Assembly (NCBI GenBank): GCA_003988855.1
Contig: QYAI01000062.1
Coordinates: 62,001-126,000, forward strand
Origin: Arachnopeziza araneosa
Taxonomy: Eukaryota; Ascomycota; Leotiomycetes; Helotiales; Arachnopezizaceae
Length of the DNA stretch: 64,000 nt
Direction: 5' to 3'
Positions 43,310-54,900 of this stretch are shown in pieces. How positions within the stretch are numbered: the stretch's first letter is position 1; the number at the start of each line of letters is the position of its first letter. The translations under genes and the position numbers were made by a program. The notes beneath the pieces were generated by a model. That model made no database searches. It saw only the letters and a program-made list of their open reading frames with translations, and had not been told where the DNA came from.

Positions 43310-45777
43310 ATGTCTTATAATCCTTATGGGGGTTGGTCAACTCCCGCTCGAGTCTCGTGCACTGAAGCTAACATAACATTGAGCAGCTTCGCCTTTTGGG
43401 CGTCCTCCGGGATTTGGAGCTTTCCCAGGCCAGAGTGGTACTCCTCCTGGCATGGGACCACCTCCAGGGATGGGTAAAGACATCTGCCATATCCTCAGTT
43501 GAATGCTAACCTCTCCAGGCCCACCACCAGGCATGTCAGCGCCAGGTACGGCTCCTCCTCCAGGTGTACAACAAGCCAACAGTGCACAGTCCAATCGACC
43601 TAGTGGCCTTCCTGCTAGCTTTCAAGGCCCACCGAATATGCCCAATATCAACTTCTCTGCGCCTGTAATTCGTTTGGGGACTGGTCCTTCAAAGCCTGCC
43701 ACGCCTATCTTAGGTGCGGGAAGGGGACAGGGAGATTCGGCTATGTCTGCAGGAGGAAGAGCAGGGTTAGGAATGGAAAGGGGAGTGGAAGCGCAGAGAC
43801 AAGCATTAATGTCGTTGATACCACCTACAAAGGATGAGATTGTCAGGACGGTATTCGTCGCGGGGATCACGGAGGGCGCTGGTGGAGACGAGGGCATTGA
43901 GCGGCTTCTGAGTACGGCAGGGCGTCTACGAAGGTGGGATCGAGCTATTGATGCGAATGGAAAGCAGTGCTCGTTTGGCTTTGCACAGTATGATGACGCG
44001 GAAAGTTTGTCCACGGCTGTGGAAGTGCTGAAAGACATTGAGATTCCTACAAAAAAACAACCTCCGAGCGATGGGACAAAAAGAGAAGGACACAAAGATG
44101 AAGACATTGAGAAAAGCAAGTTGTTGGTTTTTGTGGACGATAACTCACTGAATTATCTTGAGGATTGGGAGACGAATAGCGTACACGATTCATCGACTAC
44201 ACAAGCTCGTCTAGATGCTGCGAGAATGGGGTTAAAGGCCGCTATCTATGAACTGTTCTATCCACCAATGTTTGTCCAAATGGAAGATGGAGGCGAGGAT
44301 ATCACAATGCAGGATGTTGGTCAGGGAGACAATGTGGAGGTGGTCAATATTCCATTAGCCGTGGATGACGAACTAGCGGATATTCCAGCTGAGATGCGAG
44401 AAACGGTGGCACAGGAAATTCAGGCTTTCAGAGACCGGAGCAATCGTCGAGATATGGAACGGTTGAAGCGAGAAGAGGAAATGGAGGCACAAGAGAGGCA
44501 GAGAAATGGAGCTCCAAGACTATCAAGACTTGCCTCACCAGGCCCTTCATCCTCCAATGGTCCTGCAGGAAGCACAAATAATATTCCTCTTGGACCTAGA
44601 GGCGTTCCAAATGCGCCATCTGGACCCAAAGGTGGTTCTCAAATCCCTCGCGATTACCAGGCAGGCGTCAAATTTGTCAATGGAAGTGGTATCAATGGTG
44701 CCAATGATTCATCTATCTACATATCTCGAGAAGACGAAGACGATTCTGCCTCAGACTCCGAGCTCGAAGCACGTCGCACTTCTAAGAAGAATTCCGAGTT
44801 AGAAAAGCAGTACCTTGATCAAGAACGTCGTTGGTTAAACCGTGAACGATCCCGCACTGCTGCGGTACAGCGCGAAACAGAGCGTGAGGAAGAAGACAAA
44901 TCAAAAATTGATGCGGAAAAAGAGAAGATGGTACAGCGCCTCCAGGATTGGAATGATGACGTTGAAGCCAGTAGGAAAGTTGAGGAATACTACTCTGACC
45001 GCAGCATATGGAACCGTAACCGCGCTCTGTTCCGCGCCCGCGAACAAGCCGCAGATGAACGAGATCGTGAAGCTGAGCACCGCGAGCAACAGCAGGAAAG
45101 TCTTAACAGAGAACAAGTCGACAAATTTCTTGATCGAACAGCAGAAGAACTTGGTTCTCGCCCCGCGGTTCAACAACCTTTCAAGCTATCCCTTGGAGCA
45201 GCCGCCCAAAAACTGCAGAAGAACGCTCCTCCTCCTCGCCGCACAGTCGCTGAAGTCGAAGGCCTTCTTGAAGATGAAGAAGATGTTGACAAATCATCAA
45301 AGCGAACACTGATCCCTATTAAGTTTGACCCTTCTGCCTCTGCATCTGCAAGCATGACGGATGAAGAACGGGATCAAGCTGTACGACAGCTTGCGGCTGA
45401 GATTCCGACAGAAAAGGAGGGATTGTGGAAGTGGGATGTCAAATGGGAGTTTGTGGATGAAGCAGTAGTAGTGGAGAAGCTGAGGCCGTTTGTAGAGAAG
45501 AAGATTGTGGAGTATCTTGGAGTACAGGAGCAGTTGTTAGTTGAGGTGGTGGAGAACTGCGTTAGGGGGCGGGGAAGACCCGAAGAATTGGTTGAGCAGT
45601 TGGAGGGGGTGAGTTTCCTTCCTTGCCTTTTTTCATTGTGATTTTCACTTGACGAGTTGTAAGACTAACATTACTTGCAATTAGGCATTAGATGAAGAAG
45701 CGGAAGTGTTAGTTAAGAAGCTGTGGCGGATGGTAATCTTCTTCTCTGAAAGTGAGAAGAGAGGTTTATCTGCTTAG
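43310..45777 (+). CDS. RBM25-like splicing factor with RRM-like and PWI domains
   Basis: Nuclear pre-mRNA splicing factor, orthologous in layout to human RBM25 and yeast Snu71. Four exons: 43310-43331, 43387-43473, 43519-45608 and 45685-45777; 763 residues. The first exons encode MSYNPYGASPFGRPPGFG, a proline- and glycine-rich N-terminus missed if only the long frame is used. An RRM-like fold follows (about 130-220; RTVFVAGITEG, QCSFGFAQYDDAE). The centre is a long charged coiled-coil region rich in arginine and glutamate (for example EEEDKSKIDAEKEKM). The C-terminus is a PWI domain (EGLWKWDVKWEFVDEAVV, then RPFVEKKIVEYLG), completed only by the last exon (ALDEEAEVLVKKLWRMV). No damage is seen. 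Confidence 0.9.
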
Positions 45778-46401
45778 ATTTATCCTTGGTCAAAGGATAT
45801 CTTATTGGGCAGTAGGTAACACGGAATATGCAACAATAGGGAATGAAATCAAAGCACATGGGATGCATCTATGGCGTTTTGAGAAAATAAACGGATTGTA
45901 TTGTATGATAGCAAGTGAGGAGGGGTTTCTACAAAAATAGAGCAATACAAATCAATCATAATTCAAGCAGCTTGCTCTCGGTTTAGAGTGAGCAAGTCAG
46001 TGCGGAGGCTTGGGAGGCTGTAAGTCTGATTTTTTGTCCGAGTACATGCGTCGTTATACAATAATCCTGCAATAGCATTCAAATCAGTTGTGGATAGATG
46101 CACTTTGTAAATCCGGCACAGAAAACAAGGCTACCTTCTTAGAAGCTGATTGTTGAAACCTCGCCAGCCTTTTTCTTTCGTGAATCTTAGTTTACACCGT
46201 CATGGATATACTAAGTCATTCTTTATTATCAAACATACTTCCGCATCAACAATCACAGCCAATCTACGCGAGATAGACCCCGAGGAGTTTATTTGACATG
46301 TCTTTCATTGCTTAGCTAGCTAGGTAGCTACAGGTTGTGCCGCCGTAATTATGCTTGGTTCGCGGACAACCGCTCAGGATATCTGAGCATAACTCCTAGT
46401 C
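45778..46401. other. Convergent 3-prime spacer
   Basis: About 0.6 kb between the RBM25-like stop and the 3-prime end of the MYND relic. No gene or repeat. Confidence 0.5.
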
Positions 46402-48816
46402 TTACAGATACGCAACCCGATCACTTCTTTCCAAAGAAGCACTCCTCTGCCATGGGGGTTCCTCTCTGCCTTCGGTGAGGCCCTTATTCAATGCAGCCGT
46501 ACCATTCAAGGCATCACACTCAGAACAACATCCACGACATTGAGCAAGAGGACTCTTTCTGGGACACGGATTCGCAATCCAGTGCGTGAACCCAGGCTTT
46601 TGCGCAAGCTTCGAATTCTCATGCTTCTTGTATTCTGGATCAACCTGCCACTCTACGATGCGCTCCCCGCCAGTCAGATCCCGCATCATGTCGAACTCGC
46701 GCTTCAGGTCCGTCGGCTTCAGGTTGTTGTTGTGCTTCAATTGCCACGGCCACTGTTGGATAATGGTGTGCTCGGCCTTCTCTCTGAGACTGGTTGTCAT
46801 AGCCAGCTTGAAGTTCCAACGGAATTTGTAACGCAGCCAGAGTTTCTCGAAGTCTTCGAATTTGGCGTAGGCTCTCTGGAGGTGTTCAGATTCGAGCGGC
46901 GTGGCGTGACAGATGCAGATGCCGGGCGGAAGCAAACGCTTGACAGTCTCTTGCGTCTCTCGAGTCACTGTGGTGGGGCTCATGGATTGGATAGCGACGA
47001 AGAAGCTCGTGATCATAGTAGCGTGAGGATTTACATCGAGAGGCTTGAGAAGTGGTGCCAAGAAGGTCAATGTTAGACCAAGTCCCATGTAACCATGGCC
47101 CGCGAGGTTCGAAGCATCGATACGATCAAATCGGATGTTTTTGCGGTGGACGGCTGCTGCTTTGTTGATGGTGGATTGAAGATGTTTGACATCTTCGTGA
47201 TACATAAAGATATCTGTCTTCATTTCGCTAATACGCTTGCAGAAAGTTCTGATCTCGTCTCGCCGTAGGTAGAACAATCCTCCATGGATGTCGTTTTTCG
47301 CCAACCCCAATTGCTTGATGGTCTCATGCAGTTTATGGTGATTGCAGCCCGCAGTTTGTGATTCGGCGGCGAAAGTTGGAAGCTATTTGCCATCTCTATC
47401 AAAGAAGAACCTTGGTCCATGTCAGTAACCAAGACGCAAGGATTGGGAGACTTACGGATTCAGCTTATCGAAAGTATGACAGGGAGAACCAAATGGCAGG
47501 AGGACACCGGTTTCACGGTGCTTCAAATCGACCAAACGGATCATTCGCGGAGTGGTGTAGAGAGTCTTCTCGTGCAGGTCCTTCTCGGACTGGTTTCGAA
47601 AGCCTATTACGCCTGCCTTGCGACTCCTCTCCGCATGTTCCAATGACACATGGTATTCGTCGTGTAATATGTCGCAGAGTCTCTTCCAAATTAGGCGTTT
47701 CATGGAGATACGTATTGAAGATTCGCCAAAATCTCACTTCGCGCTGACGACATCTTGTCTGTTAAACTTGGCTGTCTCCACATAAACCACTACTACGGCC
47801 GGCGCCAGATGAGTAGTCAGAACGTTCATCATGGCACTCGTGATACGTCCGGAATACCACAAGTGGATGATCATCTCACTTGCTTCTCCTTTGGTAGCGC
47901 CAAGACTAAGAGGAGCTGAACGAAGTTTCGAAGGACAACATCCTCGTCAACATCATTGACTAGGATACTCAAGTGTCTTTGGAAACCTTCGGCTGCAGGA
48001 ATGCTGTTGACAGTCTGGATTAAATTCCGAAGATTACCGGAGGCTATCAAGTCAGCTTCAATCTACCGTGGTTCGATGAGACCGTACCTGCGAAGCATAG
48101 TTCCAATTCCTTCTTATACTCAACGCCCTCGTTGGAAGCTAGCTTGAGAATATCAAATTGCGGCTGGCCACCTCACAACCCTTTGTAGACAGTCTCTAGC
48201 AAATTTGGATCTCGACCTTCCCGACATAGGCTGGTCCTAGCCTGCCTGCGCAAGCTTCGACTTGCAAATCACCTTGTGTTCTTTTGAATGGTTATCTAGG
48301 CACTCCTCAGAGCAGTACTATCATGTCAACTGTCAATCAATGAGTTGGTGGACTGGGAACGTACTCACTTGCCTGAACCAGATGGCAAGAACCTCTGGCT
48401 ATCTTGAAATCATCGCATGATCCAGGAATAAGATCTCTTCCTTTTGGACCAGATCCGAGATCAGTGCGACTAGGAATCGCGATTGGGAGTTGTCCCACGG
48501 AATACCTCTTTCTGCGCAGTAATCTTTCATGGCAGAAAAGAGCTCTACCAACGCTTATTCTATTGTAACATGGCTTGCCATCATATCTGCCCACGCTTGA
48601 TCTTGTGGAATTTGGTTTGCCATGATCTCTACTCCCGTCGCGAATTGAAGTCTCGGTCATTGGTTTGTCTGATTGTTGACGTTGAAGGCTGGCCTGGGTG
48701 GGAGGAGGGATCTCGCTAAGTAGCATGGATACAAACAGCCGCTTCGTTTTCTCTATCTCAGCATTGTGTATAGGCGTCCTCTTCCTCTTATCGATAATGA
48801 ACGAGCAGCAATCCAT
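46402..48816 (-). pseudogene. Decayed MYND zinc-finger / DUF4470 gene
   Basis: Minus-strand blocks follow the order of MYND plus DUF4470 proteins common in fungi. The MYND finger reads SCHLVQ joined to YCSEECLDNHSKEHKVICKS across a 55-base intron at 48318-48372 whose donor is GCAAGT. Next are QFDILKLASNEGVEYKKEL, the DUF4470 core ASGNLRNLIQTVNSIP, GATKGEASEMIIHLWYSG, RLIWKRLCDILHDEYHVSLE and GVLLPFGSPCHTFDKLNP. A longer open tail runs 46402-47310 (FDRIDASNLAGHGYMGLGLT, IANPCPRKSPLAQCRGCC). Breaks include a TGA near 48176, a frame shift near 47910, a stop after VSAK (about 47736), and TAG at 47383-47385 where related proteins have tryptophan. The first 140 codons (48816-48373) are open but unfamiliar. 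The whole gene is a relic. Confidence 0.7.
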
Positions 48817-50304
48817 TTGTCAAGCTTCTAGTTAAAGAGTGTCGACGTCCGTCCTTTGTTACAAACACGGAATCGCGGCTCAATGTTTACTTCTATCCTC
48901 ACATCAAATACTACCTACAATAATCCCTTCTCTAAAACTTTAGAGGCTCAGCAGTTGAGTTACATTTCTGTCACCGTTTTGTGATTAACGGGGGAGTTGC
49001 TTTCCTCAGTTCACCCAGCAAGCATTTTCGTTTCTGTTTAAACTATTGCGACACTAGGCAAATCAGACTTCTATGCTACTAGCTAGCCTGTCAAGTCAGC
49101 TTGTTTAAAGGAATATTTCCGATAGATTAAATTTGATCATTATACAGTATGGTAGTAAATAGACTTTCTTTCTGGGGTTTTCTGATTCAGATTCAAATGT
49201 TCGGGAGTCTGCATTCACCCTTGCCGAATGGGGAGGCATTAAAATTTCTCACGATTCCTTCAAAGAGAAATTCCCAGAGAGATTGGTCTGTGCTGGGTTG
49301 GTTTCTCACAGGAAATGCATCTCAATTTAAATTCAAACTCTTGCGATTTACTTCTTCTCGCTTAAAACCCCTTTTCTAATATCTTGACCTTGGCTTGTGT
49401 AGTAGACTAGGTGTCGAAGACTTAAGCCGGATTACTGTTCTTGGGTACCTTGGTTTGTGTATTCTTCTATTTTGGTGACGACCAAACACATTAGCCAACA
49501 AATGAGGGAAGTACGGTGAAGGTCGACACTAACCCCAAGGAGGAGAGGGAAAATATTATGTAAATGGGACGTCTAAATTCAAGTATCTAGAGAAGCATGA
49601 AGTAAAGCGAGGATAGCAGAGGACAAAGTCCGGAAGGGACTGGGATGAAAAGAGAAACTTGACAGAAATGAGGTTTGCAACAACCACCAACTTGTATATC
49701 TAGCGTGATTATTATGCAATAATCTTGATTCAAAAAGAACTTGGATATTGGTAATATATAATCCTACCTTATTCTATCATCCCATCTAATCGGGTTGTCA
49801 ATACTGCAAAGATCCAGCATAGATGAAGAGCATGTGCACGGAATGCTCCAACCAAAGCGTCTTATAAATTATAGAGATTTTAAGTATCAGTGTTTTGTCA
49901 TTAAGGACAAGGGATTAGAATCAATATCAAAGCAAAGCATGTATCCTTGGTTTCGGGTGATATGGGACTTATAAATTGGTTCATGGGTCCAGACTTGAAA
50001 TAACGAGACCGAAACCCCAGAAAGTACTTTAAACGAATGAAGCAGGGCGGAGCAGAGATAGTCCGTGAGTTTTGAAGTCTGAGAGAGAAGGTCATGCGTG
50101 GTTAATCAAAAGGTATTTCGATTATCCACCGAGTAAACAAACTAATGTTCGCATTCGGTCGCTGCCTATTACAACTCATCATTGAATTCTTGCTTACTCA
50201 TTAATTATACTGTAGAAAATGATCTCGGAATCTAGATTACTGACCAGTAACCTTGCTCGGAACGATCAAAATCCCCGTTTCTGATATGCACAGAATATTT
50301 CCCC

Positions 50305-50319
50305 CGGATTACTAAACCG
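50305..50319. promoter_or_regulatory. CGG-N9-CCG inverted triplets, candidate Zn2Cys6 site
   Basis: An inverted pair of CGG triplets separated by nine bases lies 262 bases upstream of the NmrA-like start codon. Zn2Cys6 dimers bind such pairs with spacing that differs by factor. The pattern is short and could be chance. Confidence 0.3.
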
Positions 50320-50520
50320 GAGGTCTCTTGCAACCGAAGTCGTGCTGATTACTCATCTCCCCTTTTCACTCCTACGGGCAAGAAGTACGGATAACCTCGC
50401 TACTCACATACAATGTGGGGTATTGACGGGTATTCTAGTGCATCACAGGCATAGGGGACACAGATTGCGGAAAAGCTCTCATTTTGCTTTGATGTTTACT
50501 GAACACCCCGCGAGGGTGAA

Positions 50521-50526
50521 TATATA
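50521..50526 (+). promoter_or_regulatory. TATA box of the NmrA-like gene
   Basis: TATATA sits 55-60 bases before the ATG at 50581, with a C/T-rich leader and a CCAACATGG start context after it. The spacing suits transcription initiation just upstream of the coding sequence. Confidence 0.55.
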
Positions 50527-50580
50527 GGTCGGCCTCCAATCCGACTCAGCTTTTCTCCATAACTTCTCAGCCAATCCAAC

Positions 50581-51672
50581 ATGGCCACCAAGATATTTGT
50601 CGTAGGTGGTACCGGGGCTCAAGGAATTCCCATCATCCGCTCCCTCGTCTCCGACTCAAAATACCAATGTCTCGTCCTAACCAGAGACACATCTTCCGCA
50701 CGCGCGCAGTCTCTCTCAGCCCTGGGCAACGTATCGTTCCTCTCGGGGACCTTTGCCGATGAAGACATCCTCCGCACCGGCTTCAGTTCCTGCGATGGGT
50801 GCTTCATCAACCTGGACGGCTTCAACACGGGCGAGAAAGCCGAGATCTACTGGGCCATCCGTTGCTATGAACTCGCTCTAGAGTGCGGCGTCAAGTTCTT
50901 CGTGTACGGGAACCTGGATTATGCGTACAAGAAATCGGGATATGAGGGCAAGTTTAGAGCGGGGCATTATGATGGGAAGGGGAGGGTGGGGGAGTGGATC
51001 TTGTTTCAAGAGAGGGAGAATCGAAAGAACCAAGGAAACGGGAAAAAGATGGGCGTCGCCGTGTTTACGACCGGGCCGTACATGGACATGACGATCTCAT
51101 CCGGCACGATCATGGTGCCTACGATCGAATCTGGCGTTGTGACATGGCGATGTCCACTCGGTCCCACCGGGGCAGTGAACTATGTCAGTCTTGAAGACTG
51201 CGGATTCTACGTCCGGTGGCTGTTTGACCACCCTTCACTATCTAATGGGCTCGATCTAGAAGTTGCCATCGCGCCGATAACAGGTGCGGAATGGGCAGCG
51301 GCATTCGAGAAGGTCACGGGGCATAAGGCGCAGTTTATCGATACTCCGATGGACGAGTGGTGGGAGCGGATGGGACCGTGGAAGGATATGCCAGCGGGAT
51401 ATAATGCTGATCCCAAGGACAAAAGTACCATGACCGTGGGGCAGAACTTTACAGGCTTTTGGCATTTGTGGAGGGAGAGGGTGTTGAAAAGGGATTATGA
51501 ACTTATGGACGAGATCTATCCTGGTAGGGTGAAGAGTGCAGAGGAGTGGTTTAGGAAACAGGATGAGATTGGGAGAAAGGACGGCAAGGGAAGTTTGTGG
51601 GAGAGGGTGCAAGAGGAGAATCTGAAGCCGATTTTGAAGATGGCTGAGGATGGAAGAAAAGGAAAGTTGTAA
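50581..51672 (+). CDS. NmrA-like NAD(P)-binding protein
   Basis: Intronless, 363 residues. A Rossmann fold opens at the N-terminus with KIFVVGGTGAQGIPIIRSL (GGTGAQG cofactor motif), followed by FLSGTFADEDILRTGFSSCD and the FVYGNLDYAYKKSGYEGKF segment typical of NmrA/HSCARG proteins. The catalytic YxxxK of true SDR enzymes is not clearly present; NmrA relatives are often redox sensors or atypical reductases. The C-terminal half (TGAEWAAAFEKVTGHKAQFI) matches the family's helical domain. Third codon positions are strongly G/C in this gene compared with the flanks, and a TATA box is placed correctly, so it is probably expressed conditionally. Function is unknown: regulation of nitrogen metabolism or participation in secondary metabolism are both possible. 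Confidence 0.86.
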   Translation: MATKIFVVGGTGAQGIPIIRSLVSDSKYQCLVLTRDTSSARAQSLSALGNVSFLSGTFADEDILRTGFSSCDGCFINLDGFNTGEKAEIYWAIRCYELALECGVKFFVYGNLDYAYKKSGYEGKFRAGHYDGKGRVGEWILFQERENRKNQGNGKKMGVAVFTTGPYMDMTISSGTIMVPTIESGVVTWRCPLGPTGAVNYVSLEDCGFYVRWLFDHPSLSNGLDLEVAIAPITGAEWAAAFEKVTGHKAQFIDTPMDEWWERMGPWKDMPAGYNADPKDKSTMTVGQNFTGFWHLWRERVLKRDYELMDEIYPGRVKSAEEWFRKQDEIGRKDGKGSLWERVQEENLKPILKMAEDGRKGKL

Positions 51673-51930
51673 AAAGGGGCTCAACCGAATTTACGCGAGA
51701 GGTTTAAGTTGTAACCGCAGCTCGGTAGTTCAAACTTGCATGGTATCAATCGCCTCTCCTCATCTTCTATTGTACAATTACATATGTGCAAGAGCTGTCT
51801 GCATATAATCTTTCCCTCTTCACCTTCGCTTGCTTTTCAAGAACGTAATGCTCCAGACATGAATTTCCTTCCAAACGCCGATACAATGCTTTCATAATCA
51901 CAGTCAAATCAAGGGTGAAGAAAAGGATCT

Positions 51931-54900
51931 TCATCTCAGGATTCTAAGAATCTTCCTCCTCAACTCCATACACGCCGTCATCTCCTCACCCTCCAAATTC
52001 CCAGGTTGAGCCAGCTGAGTCAATAACTCGACGACTCCATCTTGCAACTCCTCGTTGCCAAAAAGGACACTGTTGCTCTTCCGGCAGTCCTCATACCATT
52101 TGTTTACAACCCGGACGATGTGCTCTGCTAAAACACGTCTTCGACGATCCACAAACGGTGGCACACCCTCCCACCACATTCCTTGCAGCACATTGACAAT
52201 GACTTCAGATGCCCACCCGACATCGACAAAAAGATCTGGAAGCCAAGTCCGTGGACCAATGTTGAACTGAAATTCGGTCGCATATCTCTCAAGCATAGGA
52301 ATAACCATGTTGGGATTGAAGGTAGATTCGGAGAGGTTCAGACGGGCAGCCATTTCCTTAACCATGGTGATGACTGCTTCATAGGGAAGTTGGCCTGCAG
52401 CAGGGTCGTTGGCAACCTTTTGGTGTGTAGAGTCGAGCAGTTGTTGCCAGGTGCTTTGGATATCCGCATTATTTCGGTGAGCAGCGGATTCGTAGATCGT
52501 GAGGCAGATGTCGAAGAAACCAGCTTGATCAGCGAATCTATTGTACAACTACCAGATCTTATTAGCATTTGTCGATTTGGAGGCGGAGAAAACTTACAAT
52601 AGAGATGTTGAGGACTTGGCCGTTAAGCTCGGCCAGGAGAGTGTCTTTAACGTTGTCGGCGAGATTCATTCCACGAACTCGATGGAGAATCTCATCCTGA
52701 ATATTAGCAACATCGAGTAGTTCTGATATTTCGTACTGGAGGATTTGCCGGGCCTGACGACCAACACCGTTGATTTGGCCTGATAATGCGGAGGAGCTTG
52801 CTTTAGCTCTGCTTAGGTATTGAATCCTCCTCGCAAGGTTAATGGTGAAGTCACTCTTTGCGAGTTCAAGTTGCACAGATGCAGCATCGTAAAAATTCTC
52901 TCGAGCTTGATGATACTTCCAAAGGAGATCAGCTCGATCAACGTCTGTCGCTGCAGATTTCATCAAAAATGGAACGACGTAAGCCGAGTTGACGTTGAGA
53001 AGTGCTCTCTCCCATCCTTGGTTGAGATACCACTCATACAAGTCATACTGGAATAGTTCGTCATCTGACTGGTTGACAACATCATGCGCCTCATTGCGCT
53101 TTGTAGCTGTGATGGTGTATTTTCCGTCAATCATTTCTGGTTGAGCATTTGCGGCGCCATCAACATTGATCAGAACCTCGTGAATAAGATCGTAGCACTG
53201 CTTGCGGAATTGGTAGAGAGGAATACGAGCATCATCAACTGGCCTATTCTCATTGACCCAAGCCAGAGCTTTGTTGCCACGATCTGACTCATGTGCGACC
53301 AGAAGAGCAAGACTGATTGCGCCAGCGTAAAATTGTAGATCTGTGAATTGAACAACAGCTGATGACAAATTCTCAAAAGAAAGAGAGCCTGCAACTTGCA
53401 TGAAGAGCTTCAGACTCTCATTCAGCAATTTACGTCCCATATCGCTGGTGGGCCCAGCTTCCGAAGCTTTCTTCAGTTGTTCTTGTGCTTTGAAAATAAT
53501 GACATCGTCAGCACTGCAAAAATCGCCGCATCTTCGCCTTAAGGCATCAGCAACTGTGTCCACGTTTGAGCCACTCGCAATATTTCGATTAACAATAGCT
53601 TTGACCAAGACCTTGGCAAGATCTTTTCCTTGATCCGATGCGAAAAGAGCCTCGTACGTTAGATTCTGAAGGTTCTGCTTGTCTTGATCTGGTAGAGTAG
53701 CCCAGATCTGATCGACACGCTCGTCAAAGAGCATCTTCACAAATGATATTCCCTGAATGATGCTTGCATTCAATTTCTGGAGAGAATATAAAGCTTGATG
53801 TTCACCCTGTAGTGCAATCTCTTCTTGCTGGCTGGTAACTCGCTGAAGACTCTCTGGTCCAGAAAGACCCTCGATGAACGATTTGTTCTTCTCCAAGAAA
53901 TCTGCAAGTTTTGAAAGATCGTCTTGAACTGTGGTCAGTTTTGTGAGTAAGACTGTAGACTGTATTTGTGATCCTCCAGGGACAGTACTTGTTGTCACAA
54001 CTGATGCTTTCCATAACGATCGAACAAGTCTTGCCATATATAGAGCTAAGCCTTCGTGTCGTGAGGATGGTCTGACATTATCCACAGCTTGCCCTTCGGA
54101 AACCATATTCTCGTTTAGTGAAGGCCTTCCCCCAAATTCAACGAAGCATTTTCTCGCGGCATCCAGAGTCTCGGGGTTGCTAATTCGAGCAATTCTTGGG
54201 TCTCCTGGAGTAACATCGCTTCCTTGCCCACATGCAACAGCAAGTGCAGTAGCTGTAGTTTCTGCTCTCCCATACAATCGGATGAACTTCTTGATCTCAT
54301 TCTCCAAACCTTCGTCACCGCCACTCCGAATCGCAGCCGCGAAGATGTCAACCAAACGGCGTCGGCGAATAATATGAACACCAGTGTTGGTCATCAGAGC
54401 AACTTCTTGTGGTGCCTCGTCGTATTGTACAGCGAGCTCATTCCCAAAACCGATTGGTTGGCTTGCGGCAGCAAAAGGTTTTGTGACAAGTCCAATAGCT
54501 TCCATATGGCTCCCCAGAGAAATCCAACAAGCTTGCTCATAGTATTTTGAAGCCTGAGCCGTGATATCACGTGCTTGTGCCGAGATGCGACCAGTATCAG
54601 GACCAGAGAGGAATACAGAGTCACCTGGTGCACGTTGGTTATTTTCTTGTTTTTGAACGAAACAGAAGAACAACCCCGGTGGATATCTGAATCCTTTGCT
54701 TGTGAATGCGAGAGCAAGAGAGCCTGTCTCAGTGGCCGGTTCCGCAGCGCCATATGGTTGAGCCTGTGTGGATGTTGTGGGTCTCGCTTCTACTCGGGGC
54801 GGAAATTTGATGTGCTGAACTTGCATGCTTTGAGGCGCTCCTTGTGAGTTTCCGTATATTCCAGTATATCCTCGTGTTGCGCTGAGAAACAATCTGCAGC

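Larger units (their letters stand above)
48817..50580. other. Long upstream region of the NmrA-like gene
   Basis: About 1.8 kb of AT-rich DNA without a supportable gene; 49149-49379 is an open frame without recognisable content. The promoter-proximal part carries a candidate regulator site and a TATA box, listed separately. Confidence 0.5.

Noticed and set aside
43008..43340. 111-residue N-terminal extension of bS21m
   Set aside because: It would hide the mitochondrial presequence and overlap the divergent gene's first exon.
43622..44119. 165-codon minus-strand frame inside the RBM25-like gene
   Set aside because: Shadow frame within a long conserved coding exon.
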